A stretch of 64,000 nucleotides of DNA from Rugosimonospora africana (GCF_016862975.1 NZ_BONZ01000022.1:1-64000); one strand, 5' to 3'; numbered from the stretch's first letter, positions 32,685 through 41,129 are shown. A program made the numbers and translations. Notes: generated by a model not told the origin, from the sequence alone.

Positions 32685-33863
32685 ATGGCCGACGCCCTTG
32701 AGGGAATCAGGGTTCTCGACTTCAGCCAGATGATGCTCGGCCCGTACGCCACCCAGCTACTGGGCGATCTCGGCGCGGACGTGATCAAGATCGAACGGCC
32801 CGGCGCCGGCGAGTGGGAACGCGGCCTGGAGATGATGGGCGACCTGGTCGCGGGGGAGTCGGCAGCGTTCCTGGCGATGAACCGCAACAAGCGCTCCGTC
32901 GCCGTCGACCTCAAGGACCCCGTGGCCCGGGACGCTCTGCTCAGGCTCGCCGCGACCTGCGACGTGGTGGTGGAGAACTTCCGGCCGGGCGTCATGGCCC
33001 GGCTCGGCCTGGGCTACGAGCACGTACGGGCGCTGCGCCCGGACATCATCTACTGCTCGGGATCGGGGTGGGGGCAGGACACTCCGGCCGCGCGGGACAA
33101 CCGGCCGGGTCAGGACCTGCTCATCCAGGCCGCGTCGGGGCTGGCGTACCACACCGGGCGGGTCGGCGAGGCGCCGACGTTCGCCGGTACCTCCATTGTG
33201 GACGCCAGCACCGCGCTCACCCTCGCCACCGGCATTTTGGCCGCGCTCGTGGCCCGCGAGCGCCAGGGCATCGGCCAGTGGGTGCAGGTGGACCTGTTCT
33301 CCACCGCCATGGCCGTCCAGTGCCAGGAGATTTCCGCGATCGTCAACCAGCACGCCGAGCCGCCGCGGTCGGCCGCCGGGATCCCGTCGCCGTGGCTGTC
33401 CGCGCCGGCCGGCATGTACCGCACCGCCGACGGCTGGCTCGCCGTGGCGATGGCGCCGCTGGACCGCGTCGCCGAGCTGACCGGTGACGCGGAACTGTCC
33501 ACCTTGGACGCCTGGCGCGACCGGGACGAGGCGAAGCGGCGGCTCGACGCGGTCTTCGTCCGGCGCACCACCGAGGAGTGGCTGAGCGTGCTGCTTCCGG
33601 GTGGCCTGTGGGCGGCGCCCGCCCGCACGGTCAGCGAGGCGGTGGACGAACTGCGTGCCCAACAGTCGCCGATGGTGACCACAGTGGAGCATCCGGCGGC
33701 CGGAACGGTGGAGCTGATCGGCTGCCCGATCACGTTCTCGGAGACCCCGTGGCGGCTGCGGCTGCCACCGCCGCTGGTCGGCCAGCACACCGAGGAGGTC
33801 CTGAGCGAGGTGCTGAGCCCGGACGAGCTTTCCGCGCTGGGCGGGGACCGGGTGCAGCTGTGA
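32685..33863 (+). CDS. CaiB/BaiF class III CoA-transferase
   Basis: This 392-residue enzyme transfers CoA between carboxylic acids. It shows the family features 'LEGIRVLDFSQMMLGPYATQLLGDLGADVIKIERPGAGEWERG', 'NKRSVAVDLKDP', 'VVVENFRPGVMARLGLGYEHVRALRPDIIYCSGSGWGQ' and 'RPGQDLLIQAASGL', where the Asp after GQ is the expected catalytic residue. It lies between the secreted discoidin protein and the ABC ATPase, and its stop overlaps the ATPase start (GTGA). A CoA-transferase coupled to a ribose-type importer suggests that the imported compound is an acid that is activated to a CoA thioester. Confidence 0.9.
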   Translation: MADALEGIRVLDFSQMMLGPYATQLLGDLGADVIKIERPGAGEWERGLEMMGDLVAGESAAFLAMNRNKRSVAVDLKDPVARDALLRLAATCDVVVENFRPGVMARLGLGYEHVRALRPDIIYCSGSGWGQDTPAARDNRPGQDLLIQAASGLAYHTGRVGEAPTFAGTSIVDASTALTLATGILAALVARERQGIGQWVQVDLFSTAMAVQCQEISAIVNQHAEPPRSAAGIPSPWLSAPAGMYRTADGWLAVAMAPLDRVAELTGDAELSTLDAWRDRDEAKRRLDAVFVRRTTEEWLSVLLPGGLWAAPARTVSEAVDELRAQQSPMVTTVEHPAAGTVELIGCPITFSETPWRLRLPPPLVGQHTEEVLSEVLSPDELSALGGDRVQL

Positions 33864-34633
33864 GCACCGGCGACGAGGTGCTGCTGGAGGCACGGGGGCT
33901 GTCGAAGACCTTCGGCCACGTACGTGCCCTGCAGGACGCGAACTTCAGCGCGGGGGCCGGCGAGGTCACCGCGCTGATCGGAGACAACGGCGCGGGCAAG
34001 AGCACGCTGGTGAAGTGCCTGTCCGGCGCCCAGCAGCCGGACCACGGCGAGATCAGATTCGGAGGCCGCCCGCTGCGGCTGGACTCGCCGGCCACCGCAC
34101 AGCGGGCCGGCATCGAGACAGTCTTCCAGGATCTGGCGCTGGCATCGGATCTGGACGCGGCGACCAACCTGTTCCTCGGCCGCGAACTGGTCCGGCCCGG
34201 CGTGCTGGGACGTTTCGGCTTCCTGGACCGCCGCCGGATGCGCGCCGAGGCCGTGCAGGCTTTCGCGGAACTCGGCGTCAACCTCTCCGACGTACGCGCC
34301 CCGGTCGCCGGGCTCTCCGGTGGCCAGCGCCAGTCCGTCGCGGTGGCCCGGTCGGTGGCCTGGGCGACCCGGCTCATCTTCATGGACGAGCCGACCGCGG
34401 CGCTCGGCGTGGTGCAACGCGAGCGGGTGCTCGACACCATCCGGCGCGTGCGCGACCGCGGCGTCGCCGTCGTCCTGATCAGTCACAACATGCCCGAGGT
34501 GTTGGCCGTCGCCGACCGCGTCGAGGTGCTGCGCCTGGGTCGGCGGGTGGCCCGCTTCCGCGCCGCCGACACCACGCTGGAGGAGTTGGTGGGCGCCATG
34601 ACCGGCGCGATCGACAGGGAGGACCAGCAATGA
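33860..34633 (+). CDS. sugar ABC transporter ATPase, single-domain RbsA type
   Basis: This 257-residue ATPase has Walker A 'GDNGAGKSTLVKCL', signature 'LSGGQRQSVAVARSVAW', Walker B 'LIFMDEPTAAL' and the switch His in 'VVLISHN'. It is only half the length of classical RbsA, which has two fused domains, so it must act as a homodimer. The GTG at 33860 overlaps the CoA-transferase stop, and its own stop overlaps the permease start (ATGA). Confidence 0.93.
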   Translation: MSTGDEVLLEARGLSKTFGHVRALQDANFSAGAGEVTALIGDNGAGKSTLVKCLSGAQQPDHGEIRFGGRPLRLDSPATAQRAGIETVFQDLALASDLDAATNLFLGRELVRPGVLGRFGFLDRRRMRAEAVQAFAELGVNLSDVRAPVAGLSGGQRQSVAVARSVAWATRLIFMDEPTAALGVVQRERVLDTIRRVRDRGVAVVLISHNMPEVLAVADRVEVLRLGRRVARFRAADTTLEELVGAMTGAIDREDQQ

Positions 34634-35739
34634 CCGAGACCGGGACCGAGGCGGCGACCCCGCCGCCGGCCGGGGCGCCGCAGCCTTCGCGGCCGGACAC
34701 CGGAGGCGAGCCGGGCCGCGGGCGCCGGGTGCTGCCGCCGGCCGTGGCGCGGCTGGCATACACCAACACGTTCTGGATTTTCCTGGTACTGGTCGCCCTG
34801 GTGGTCTTCTTCGGCGCCATGCAGCCGAACTTCATCAGCGCCGTGAGCCTGCGCAGCCTCGCCGCCGACACCGCACCGCTGCTGCTGATCGCGGTCGGCA
34901 TGACGTACGTCATCATCTCGGCCGGCATCGACCTGTCGGTCGGCTCGGTGCTCATCTTCTCCGGTGTCATCGCGGCCAAGACGATGCTGTGGCTCGGCGG
35001 CGACGGCGCGCACCCGGATGCCGGCGCCACCAGTGCCGGATGGACGGTCACCCTCGCCGGGTGCCTCGCCGGCATGCTCGGAGGGTTGGCCTGGGGGTTG
35101 CTCAACGGGTTCATGGTGGCGCGGATGAAGATTCCCGCACTGATCGCCACCCTCGGCACGCTGGGCATGGCGTTGGGTGCCACGTACCTCATCACCGGCG
35201 GTACCGACGTGCGCGGGATTCCGCTGAACTTCGCCCGTACCGTCGGGTTCGGCCTGGTGGCCGGGGTGCCCTGGCTGGTCATCATCGCCGTACTGGTGAC
35301 CGTGCTGCTCGGCGTGGTGCTGGCCGCCACTCGGTTCGGGTCGCACACCTACGCCATCGGATCCAACGCGGAGGCGGCCCGCCGGGTCGGCATCCGGGTG
35401 GACCGCCACCTCATCAAGGTGTACGGCATCAGCGGATTGCTCGCCGGGATCGCCGGTTGCCTGTCGCTCGCCCACTTCACCACCACCACGATCAGCGGTC
35501 ACACAGCCGACAACCTGTCGGCCATCGCGGCCGTGGTACTCGGCGGCGCGAGCCTCTTCGGCGGCAGCGGTACGGTCACCGGCAGCGCCGTCGGCCTGCT
35601 CGTCCCCGCGGTCCTGCAGAGCGGCTTCGTGACCATCCAGGTCAACCCGTACTGGCAGTATCTGGCCGTCGGCGCCGTCCTGGTACTCGCGGTCTATGTG
35701 GACCAGTTGCGCCGCAAGGCCCGCTCGGCCGGCAGGTGA
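34630..35739 (+). CDS. sugar ABC transporter permease, RbsC type
   Basis: This 369-residue membrane protein of the RbsC/XylH family has a Pro-rich cytoplasmic N-terminus of about 40 residues and then about eight to ten helices. It carries the family segments 'GIDLSVGSVLIFSGVIAAK', 'GLLNGFMVARMKIPALIATLGTLGMALGATYLITGG' and 'VVLGGASLFGGSGTVTGSAVGLLV'. It is the last gene of the operon that begins with the binding lipoprotein at 28423. Confidence 0.93.
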   Translation: MTETGTEAATPPPAGAPQPSRPDTGGEPGRGRRVLPPAVARLAYTNTFWIFLVLVALVVFFGAMQPNFISAVSLRSLAADTAPLLLIAVGMTYVIISAGIDLSVGSVLIFSGVIAAKTMLWLGGDGAHPDAGATSAGWTVTLAGCLAGMLGGLAWGLLNGFMVARMKIPALIATLGTLGMALGATYLITGGTDVRGIPLNFARTVGFGLVAGVPWLVIIAVLVTVLLGVVLAATRFGSHTYAIGSNAEAARRVGIRVDRHLIKVYGISGLLAGIAGCLSLAHFTTTTISGHTADNLSAIAAVVLGGASLFGGSGTVTGSAVGLLVPAVLQSGFVTIQVNPYWQYLAVGAVLVLAVYVDQLRRKARSAGR

Positions 35740-36004
35740 CCGAGAAACTCTCGCGCCAAACGTGAATTGCCGTCGGGTCATCCCGTGAGCCGTCGCCACC
35801 AGCGCGGCCGGGGATGGCCCGCCTCCGGTGAATCGGTCACACCCCAGACGCACCCAGGCTATCGTTGGCTGTCCGGTGTGGACGGAACCGTTCTGCCGAA
35901 GGGCCGCTGGCCGACGACTGGTCTGGGTCGTGGCGCGGCGACAGACGCGCCGAGCCAGACTGGCCGGACGAAGGACGGCAATTCACGGTCGTGAGGAGAG
36001 CGTT
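35740..36004. other. intergenic region without recognised genes
   Basis: These 265 bases separate the permease gene from the acyl-CoA dehydrogenase-like gene. A CAAACGTGAATTG sequence just after the permease stop vaguely resembles the LacI-type sites but is not symmetrical. The region ends with GAGGAGAG before the GTG at 36005. No strong hairpin was seen. Confidence 0.4.
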
Positions 36005-37135
36005 GTGACCGATCAGTACCTGTCGCGGCTGGAGGGAGTCATCGCCGACGTCGTCGCGCCGACGTCGACCATGGTGGACCGCGAAGGGGCGTTCCCGCGC
36101 AAGGCCGTCGACGCGCTCGGCGCCGCCGGAATTCTCGGCCTCACCAGTCCGGTGGAGGCGGGTGGTGCCGGTGCCGGGATGCGCGCCGCCGCCACGGTCG
36201 TGGAGCGGCTGAGCCAGGAGTGCGGGTCCACGGCCATGGTCGTGCTCATGCATTACGCGGCGGTACCAGTCATCGCGGCGCACGGCCCGGACGACGTGTG
36301 CGCCGCGATCGCCGGCGGTCATCACCTCACCACCCTCGCCTTTTCGGAGGCCGGCTCCCGTAGCCATTTCTGGTCTCCGATGAGCACCGCGACGCGCTCC
36401 GCGGGCGGCGTACACCTGTCCGCGAACAAGAGTTGGGTGACGTCGGCCGGCGAGGCCGACAGCTACGTGTGGTCCAGCCGACCGCTGATCGCCGACGCCG
36501 GGACCACATTGTGGCTCGTGCCGTCCGACAACCCGGGGTTGGCGGTCGCCGGTGCCTTCGACGGGCTGGGGTTGCGTGGCAACGCGTCCCGACCGATCCG
36601 CGCCGAGAGCGCCGAGGTGCCGGTCTCGGCCATGCTCGGTGCCGACGGCGCCGGCATGGACGCCTCGATGCAACTGGTCCTGCCGTGGTTCCTGGTGCTC
36701 AGCGCGGCGTTCAGCCTCGGCCTGATGCGTGGCACCGTTCGTGAGGCGGTCGCCCACCTGACCGGTACCCGGCTGGAGCACCTGAACCAGACGCTGGCCG
36801 AGCAGCCGCTAGTGAGGTACGACATCGGGCGCATGCAGATCCAGCTGGACCACACGGCGGCACTGATCGAACACACGCTCTCCGGGCTGGAAAACGGCAC
36901 CGACGACGCCCTGCTGCGGGTTCTCGAGGTGAAGGCAGCGTCGGCGGAGGCGGCCATCACGGTCACCGACCTGGCGATGAAGGCGTGCGGCGGAGCCGCC
37001 TTCCGTCGCGAGCTCGGCATCGAACGACGCTTCCGGGACGCCCGGGCCGCGCGGGTGATGGCACCGACCACGGATCGGCTGGTGGACTTCGTCGGCCGTG
37101 CGGTCTGCGGGATGCCGCTGCTGGATCCGGCGTGA
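36005..37135 (+). CDS. acyl-CoA dehydrogenase-fold flavoprotein, atypical active site
   Basis: This 376-residue protein of the acyl-CoA dehydrogenase superfamily has the N-terminal helical domain ('FPRKAVDALGAAGILGLTSPVEAGGAGAGMRAAATVVERLSQECGSTAMVVLMHY'), a central beta domain ('LAFSEAGSRSHFW', 'KSWVTSAGEADSYVW') and a C-terminal helical domain. Where normal dehydrogenases have the YEGT-E type segment near the C-terminus, this one reads 'RVMAPTTDRLVDFVG'. That pattern is nearer to DszC/SfnB-like flavin-dependent monooxygenases, so ordinary CoA-ester oxidation is doubtful. The GTG start follows GAGGAGAG. It is the first of three genes joined by 4-base overlaps. Confidence 0.82.
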   Translation: MTDQYLSRLEGVIADVVAPTSTMVDREGAFPRKAVDALGAAGILGLTSPVEAGGAGAGMRAAATVVERLSQECGSTAMVVLMHYAAVPVIAAHGPDDVCAAIAGGHHLTTLAFSEAGSRSHFWSPMSTATRSAGGVHLSANKSWVTSAGEADSYVWSSRPLIADAGTTLWLVPSDNPGLAVAGAFDGLGLRGNASRPIRAESAEVPVSAMLGADGAGMDASMQLVLPWFLVLSAAFSLGLMRGTVREAVAHLTGTRLEHLNQTLAEQPLVRYDIGRMQIQLDHTAALIEHTLSGLENGTDDALLRVLEVKAASAEAAITVTDLAMKACGGAAFRRELGIERRFRDARAARVMAPTTDRLVDFVGRAVCGMPLLDPA

Positions 37136-37980
37136 CGGAGGAGAGCCTGCTGCTCGGCGCGGTCGCGTACGACCCGAAGGTCGTCGCCATCTGGACCGGC
37201 TTCCGCCACTGGTTGCGCGAGCACGAGCTGCCCTTCGACTATGTGCTCTATTCGAACTACGAACGGCAGGTCGAGGACCTTGTCGCCGGCCGGATCCACG
37301 TGGCATGGAACTCGCCGCTCGCCTGGGTGCGCGCGTTGCGGCTGGCGGCCGCGGTGGGACGGACGGTGCGACCGCTGGTGATGCGGGACACCGACCGGGA
37401 CCTGACCTCGGTGGTGGTGGTACGCGCCGAATCCCGGATCGGTCGAGCGTCCGATCTGGACGGACGGTCGGTGGGCGTCGGCGCCGTCGACTCGCCGCAG
37501 GCCACCCTGATTCCTCTGGCACACCTGGCCGCGCTCGGGGTGAAGGTGGAGGTGCGGCGGTTCGACGTCGGCGTCGGCCTGCACGGCGACCATGTCGGCG
37601 GTGAGCGGGACGCCGTCCGGGCGTTGCTGGCCGGCGAGGTCGACGCGGCCGTCATGCTCGACGGCAGTCACCTGACGTTCACCCGGGAGGGGGTGCTGCC
37701 GCGCGGGGCGGTCCGGATCCTCGCGCAGACCGCACCGTACGACCACTGCAACATGTCGGTGGTCGACCTGGCACCGGCCGACCTGGTCGACCGGTTCGGG
37801 TCGTTGCTGCTCGGCATGGCATACGAGGACCCGGCCGTGCGACCGCTGCTGGACCTGGAGGGCCTGACCCGCTGGATGACCGGCCGTACCGGCGGCTACC
37901 ACGCGCTGGACGCGGCGGTCGAGCTGTTCGGCTTCTACGGTCCGCGCGGTGAACTGGTGTTGCCGGAATACTCACCGTGA
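37132..37980 (+). CDS. PhnD/SsuA-like binding protein without signal peptide
   Basis: This 282-residue type II periplasmic-binding-protein fold is close to PhnD phosphonate- and phosphite-binding proteins: 'LLLGAVAYDPKVVAIWTGFRHWLREHELPFDYVLYSNYERQVEDLVAGRIHVAWNSPLAWV' and 'DLTSVVVVRAESRIGRASDLDGRSVGVGAVDSPQATLIPLAHL'. It starts right at the first beta strand and has no signal sequence, so it should act in the cytoplasm. Both ends overlap neighbouring genes (GTGA), coupling it to the dehydrogenase-fold protein and the diiron fusion protein. No ABC ATPase or permease of the phosphonate type is nearby, so transport is unlikely. Ligand delivery or sensing for the flanking enzymes is an inference. 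Confidence 0.78.
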   Translation: MTEESLLLGAVAYDPKVVAIWTGFRHWLREHELPFDYVLYSNYERQVEDLVAGRIHVAWNSPLAWVRALRLAAAVGRTVRPLVMRDTDRDLTSVVVVRAESRIGRASDLDGRSVGVGAVDSPQATLIPLAHLAALGVKVEVRRFDVGVGLHGDHVGGERDAVRALLAGEVDAAVMLDGSHLTFTREGVLPRGAVRILAQTAPYDHCNMSVVDLAPADLVDRFGSLLLGMAYEDPAVRPLLDLEGLTRWMTGRTGGYHALDAAVELFGFYGPRGELVLPEYSP

Positions 37981-39179
37981 CGCGGCATCGGGTGGACCTG
38001 GCCGGGCTGGGTGTGGACCGCGGTGGCCACCTGTTGCTGCGCCGGGCGCTCGCACCGCTGCCGCTGGGCGAGCGGCTTCAGGTGTTCGGGCACGACCCCG
38101 CGTTGCGGGTGCACCTGCCGGCGTGGTGCCGTTCGGAGGGGCACCGGGTGGAGTCGCCCGAACCGGATTCGGAGTCCGGCCTGGTCGCGGTCGTCGTGCG
38201 GGGCGAAGGACACGACGGGCGGTGGGCCGGCGCCGGCCGGGCCGGATCGGGGCGCCGCGGTGAGGTGGAGAAGGCGCCGCCGGCCCGGTGGGGTCTGGCC
38301 GTCCGCGGCGCTCGACTGGAGGAGGGCGGCCCGGAACCGTACTTCGACCTGGACGACCGCGACCTGGTGTGGGCGAAGGTGGCGCCGCAGCTGTATGCCC
38401 ACGCCGCAGCCCGGCAGTGGGACCCGGACACGGCGGTCGCCTGGGACGAGCCGTTCTCGACACCACCGGACGTCGAGGCCGCGGTGGTTCAGGTGATGAC
38501 GTACCTGGTGGAGAACGAACAGGTCGCACTCGTTGTCCCCGCCCGCTTCCTGGGCCGCGTCCACCCCCACTTTCGCGAGGTGGTGCAACTGCTCGCGGTA
38601 CAGGTCGCGGACGAGGCACGTCACATGGAGGTGTTCACCCGGCGTGCGCTGCTGCGCGGCGACGAGCTGGGCAGTTCCTCGGTCGGCGGTCGGGCCTCAC
38701 TGTTCACTCTCGTCGAGGAGACCGACTTCACGACCTCCTCGTTTCTGCTGTCCGTGCTCGGTGAGGGCAGCTTCGTCAACCTGCTGGACTTTCTCGTCAC
38801 GCACGCGCCCGATCCGGTGACCCGGCGGATCGCGTGGCTGGCCATGCAGGACGAGCGCCGGCACGTCCTGTTCGGCGTGTCCCACCTGGCCGAGCAGTCC
38901 GCGGCGGATCCGAAGCTGCGCGGCCGGCTCCGTGCCTCGATCGAACGCCGCAGTGACGCGCTACGGGACACCGTCGGGCTCAACGCCGACGTCTTCGACG
39001 CGCTGCTGCTGCTGTCCGCCGGCTCCTGGCATCCGGAGGAGATCGAGGCCGGTTACGCCCGCGTCCAGCGGCTGCGGCACGCGATGGACGAGGGGCGGCG
39101 CCGCCGGCTCGAGCGCCTCGGCTTTCCCGCCGACGAGGCCGCCGCGCTGTCCGCGCTGCACACCCGCAACTTCATGTGA
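37977..39179 (+). CDS. TusA-like domain fused to ferritin-like diiron protein
   Basis: This 400-residue fusion protein has a TusA/SirA-like domain at residues about 15-75 ('LLLRRALAPLPLGERLQVFGHDPALRVHLPAWCRSEGHRVES'), but without the N-terminal Cys-Pro that carries sulfur in TusA. Residues about 130-330 are a ferritin-like four-helix bundle with a full diiron ligand set: E179, E213 and H216 in 'DEARHMEV', E263, and E293 and H296 in 'DERRHVLF'. Such bundles bind two irons and activate oxygen. The GTG start overlaps the previous stop. The link to a sulfur-carrier fold and to the two upstream genes suggests an oxygen-dependent step on a sulfur- or CoA-linked substrate; this is not proven. Confidence 0.72.
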   Translation: MTRHRVDLAGLGVDRGGHLLLRRALAPLPLGERLQVFGHDPALRVHLPAWCRSEGHRVESPEPDSESGLVAVVVRGEGHDGRWAGAGRAGSGRRGEVEKAPPARWGLAVRGARLEEGGPEPYFDLDDRDLVWAKVAPQLYAHAAARQWDPDTAVAWDEPFSTPPDVEAAVVQVMTYLVENEQVALVVPARFLGRVHPHFREVVQLLAVQVADEARHMEVFTRRALLRGDELGSSSVGGRASLFTLVEETDFTTSSFLLSVLGEGSFVNLLDFLVTHAPDPVTRRIAWLAMQDERRHVLFGVSHLAEQSAADPKLRGRLRASIERRSDALRDTVGLNADVFDALLLLSAGSWHPEEIEAGYARVQRLRHAMDEGRRRRLERLGFPADEAAALSALHTRNFM

Positions 39180-39187
39180 TCGACGCA

Positions 39188-39236
39188 CCGGTGACCCGGC
39201 CGCCCTCTCGCCCGGCCCCCTGTCGCCGGTCACCGG
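39188..39236. terminator. long-loop inverted repeat between convergent operons
   Basis: CCGGTGACC (39188-39196) pairs with GGTCACCGG (39228-39236) across a 31-base loop. It sits just after the diiron gene and overlaps the last codons of the convergent small gene, so it may act in both directions. Confidence 0.45.
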
Positions 39237-39478
39237 CCGCCGCGCCGCCGCTGCTCGGCTTCGAGTTGGTCGGCGAGCGCTGACCGCTCGGCCTGGTGCC
39301 GGGCGAGCAGCGGAGCGCTGAAGGTCTCCCACTCGTCCTCCTGGCCCATCGTCATCCCGCCACCGTCCACTTCGGACTCGACGTCCGGGTGGTCGTCGAG
39401 GAACGCCGCGAACAGCACACCCATCTCCTGGCTGTGCCGGCGGTTGAGCGCGATGCGTCGTGGGTCCATCGTCCTCAC
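39230..39478 (-). CDS. small protein of unknown function, end of kinase operon
   Basis: This 82-residue hydrophilic, charge-rich protein ('MDPRRIALNRRHSQEMGVLFAAFLDDHPDVESEVDGGGMTMGQEDEWETF...') is probably helical, with no signal or Cys. The GTG at 39478 overlaps the stop of the preceding gene; an ATG three codons later (39469) is also possible. It is the last of five overlapping minus-strand genes headed by an FHA protein and two Ser/Thr kinases. It may be a kinase substrate or adaptor, given its Thr and Ser residues, but I do not recognise the family. Confidence 0.65.
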   Translation of the reverse strand: MRTMDPRRIALNRRHSQEMGVLFAAFLDDHPDVESEVDGGGMTMGQEDEWETFSAPLLARHQAERSALADQLEAEQRRRGGR

Positions 39479-39741
39479 GTTTCTCTCCGTGGATCTTCGC
39501 AGAGCGCCAACTGGTCGTAGACGACCAGAGCGATGCGCGTGGGGTCGTCCGGCGGGTGTACCCGCAGGGTGTGGTGCGGGTTTGGGTGATCGTCAAGGAT
39601 GACAACCGTTTCGATCCCGGCCGGCAGGTCGGCGGGCCAGTCGATCTCGTTGGTGGGTTCCTCCACGAGGACCCGGGCGAGCTTCCCCCGAAGGCCGGCC
39701 TGGTGGTAGCCCAGCGGTGTGAGGCCCTGGTTTTCGGTCAC
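39475..39741 (-). CDS. small protein of unknown function in kinase operon
   Basis: This 88-residue soluble protein has an N-terminal 'TENQGLTPLGYHQAG' and central beta-strand-like segments ('GIETVVILDDHPNPHHTLRVHPPDDPTRIALVVYDQLALCE'). The GTG at 39741 follows GGAAGGGAG and overlaps the stop of the FHA-kinase gene; its own stop overlaps the next start. The conserved-looking 'TPLGYHQAGLRGKLARVLVEEPTNEIDWP' could be a kinase-binding or phosphorylation segment, with several Thr. Function is unknown, and the tight coupling argues for a dedicated partner of the kinases. Confidence 0.65.
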   Translation of the reverse strand: MTENQGLTPLGYHQAGLRGKLARVLVEEPTNEIDWPADLPAGIETVVILDDHPNPHHTLRVHPPDDPTRIALVVYDQLALCEDPRRET

Positions 39742-41129
39742 GGTCCGCTCCCTTCCTCGTCGCCGGGGTGCCGCACCCTCGGCTGATTCCCCGCGACGGC
39801 GAGCAACGCCTGACGCAACTGTTCGGCCGTCTGGAAGGCGCCCTTCGGATCCTCGCGGAGCGCCTCGTCGATCACCTCGGCGAGGGCCGCCGGGATGCCC
39901 GGCTCGCGCTGGCGAACCGGTACCGGCCTGGTTTCCAGGATGGTCTGCCAGGGATCCCTGCCGTGCGCGAAGTCCCGCGGGTGCGCACCGGTCAGGGCGT
40001 GGTACAGGCACGCGGCGAGTGCCCACACGTCCACGGCCGGGGTGACGTGCCGGAAGTTGATCACCTGCTGGCGCGGAACGTACCAGGGCTTGCCGGCGGT
40101 CGTGCCGGTCCGGGTCAGACCGCTGAGCCCGGCCTGGTCGAACGCCTTGGCGAGGCCGAAATCGCCGACCTTCGCCACCGGTGAGCCCTCGGTGCCGCCC
40201 AGCAGAACGTTGTGCGGCGTCAGGTCGCGGTGCACGACACCCTCACCGTGCGCGTACGCCAGCCCCTCCAGGGCCTGGCAGGCCAGCCGCACGGCCGCGG
40301 TGGCTTCCAGCCGCCCACCCTCGCGGGCCAGGAGTTGGTCCAGGCTGCCGCCGGCGCAGTACTCGGTGGTGAAGTAGAACGTGCCATCCGCGAAGCCGGT
40401 GTCGTAGAGCGCCGCGATCTGGGGATGCCGCAGCGCGGCGGTGAGTTCGACCTCGCGGAAGAACCGCGTCCGGGCGGCCTCGCTCGCGGCGACCCTGGGC
40501 AGCATGACCTTCAGTGCCACCTCCCGGCCGGTGTGCTCGTGGCGGGCGAGGTACACCGCGCCCGTCCCGCCGCGACCGAGTTCCCGAAGCAGCGTGTACC
40601 CGGCGATCGGAGCGAGTTCGCGGCGCCCGCCCTGGGCGAGGTTGACCAGGTGCTCGGCCGCGACGCCCGGCTCGGCCTGGCAGCCGGCGCAGCACTCGGA
40701 TTGGCTGCCCAATTCCCGATCGCACGCCACGCACCGGTCCAGGGTGAGGGTGCGCTGCTTCGGGGGAAGGCGGATGTCCACCCGGAAGACGGTCTCGCCG
40801 AGCCGGAGTTCGTCGCCGTCGGCCAGGTCGTGTTCCGGGAAGGGCAGTGCCGCGCCCTCCTCCGGCGTCTGGTGGGACTCGCGTTGGCCGATCTTCTTCC
40901 CGTTGACGAACGTGCCGTTGAGGCTGCCGAAGTCGCGGACGCGCGCGTCGGGCGGGTTGATGTCGAGCAGGCAGTGATGGCGGGAGACGGTGCGGTGGTA
41001 CTCGTCGCTGGGCAGTCGGGGCACGCAGCCGGTGGCGCGGCCGATGACGCAGGTGGTCCGCTCGTCGAACACGTACTCGGTGCGGTCGAGCCGGCCCCGG
41101 ATAAGCCGTAGCGTCACGGTGGCTGTCAT
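39738..41129 (-). CDS. FHA - zinc ribbon - Ser/Thr protein kinase
   Basis: This 463-residue protein has an N-terminal FHA domain (about residues 5-120; G30-R31, S49-R50-H51, N71-G72) that binds phosphothreonine. A CxxC...CxxC ribbon (C133, C136, C147, C150) and a kinase domain (about 178-445) follow. The kinase has a Gly loop 'LGRGGTGAVYLA', Lys207, HRD at 300-302 and DFG at 323-325. The usual Lys of HRDLKPxN is Thr304 (HRDLTPHN), and the APE region reads 'PWYVPRQQ', so the active site is unusual. No membrane segment is present, unlike PknB-type kinases. It overlaps both neighbouring genes by four bases. It probably reads phosphorylation by the WD40 kinase upstream. Confidence 0.88.
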   Translation of the reverse strand: MTATVTLRLIRGRLDRTEYVFDERTTCVIGRATGCVPRLPSDEYHRTVSRHHCLLDINPPDARVRDFGSLNGTFVNGKKIGQRESHQTPEEGAALPFPEHDLADGDELRLGETVFRVDIRLPPKQRTLTLDRCVACDRELGSQSECCAGCQAEPGVAAEHLVNLAQGGRRELAPIAGYTLLRELGRGGTGAVYLARHEHTGREVALKVMLPRVAASEAARTRFFREVELTAALRHPQIAALYDTGFADGTFYFTTEYCAGGSLDQLLAREGGRLEATAAVRLACQALEGLAYAHGEGVVHRDLTPHNVLLGGTEGSPVAKVGDFGLAKAFDQAGLSGLTRTGTTAGKPWYVPRQQVINFRHVTPAVDVWALAACLYHALTGAHPRDFAHGRDPWQTILETRPVPVRQREPGIPAALAEVIDEALREDPKGAFQTAEQLRQALLAVAGNQPRVRHPGDEEGSGP

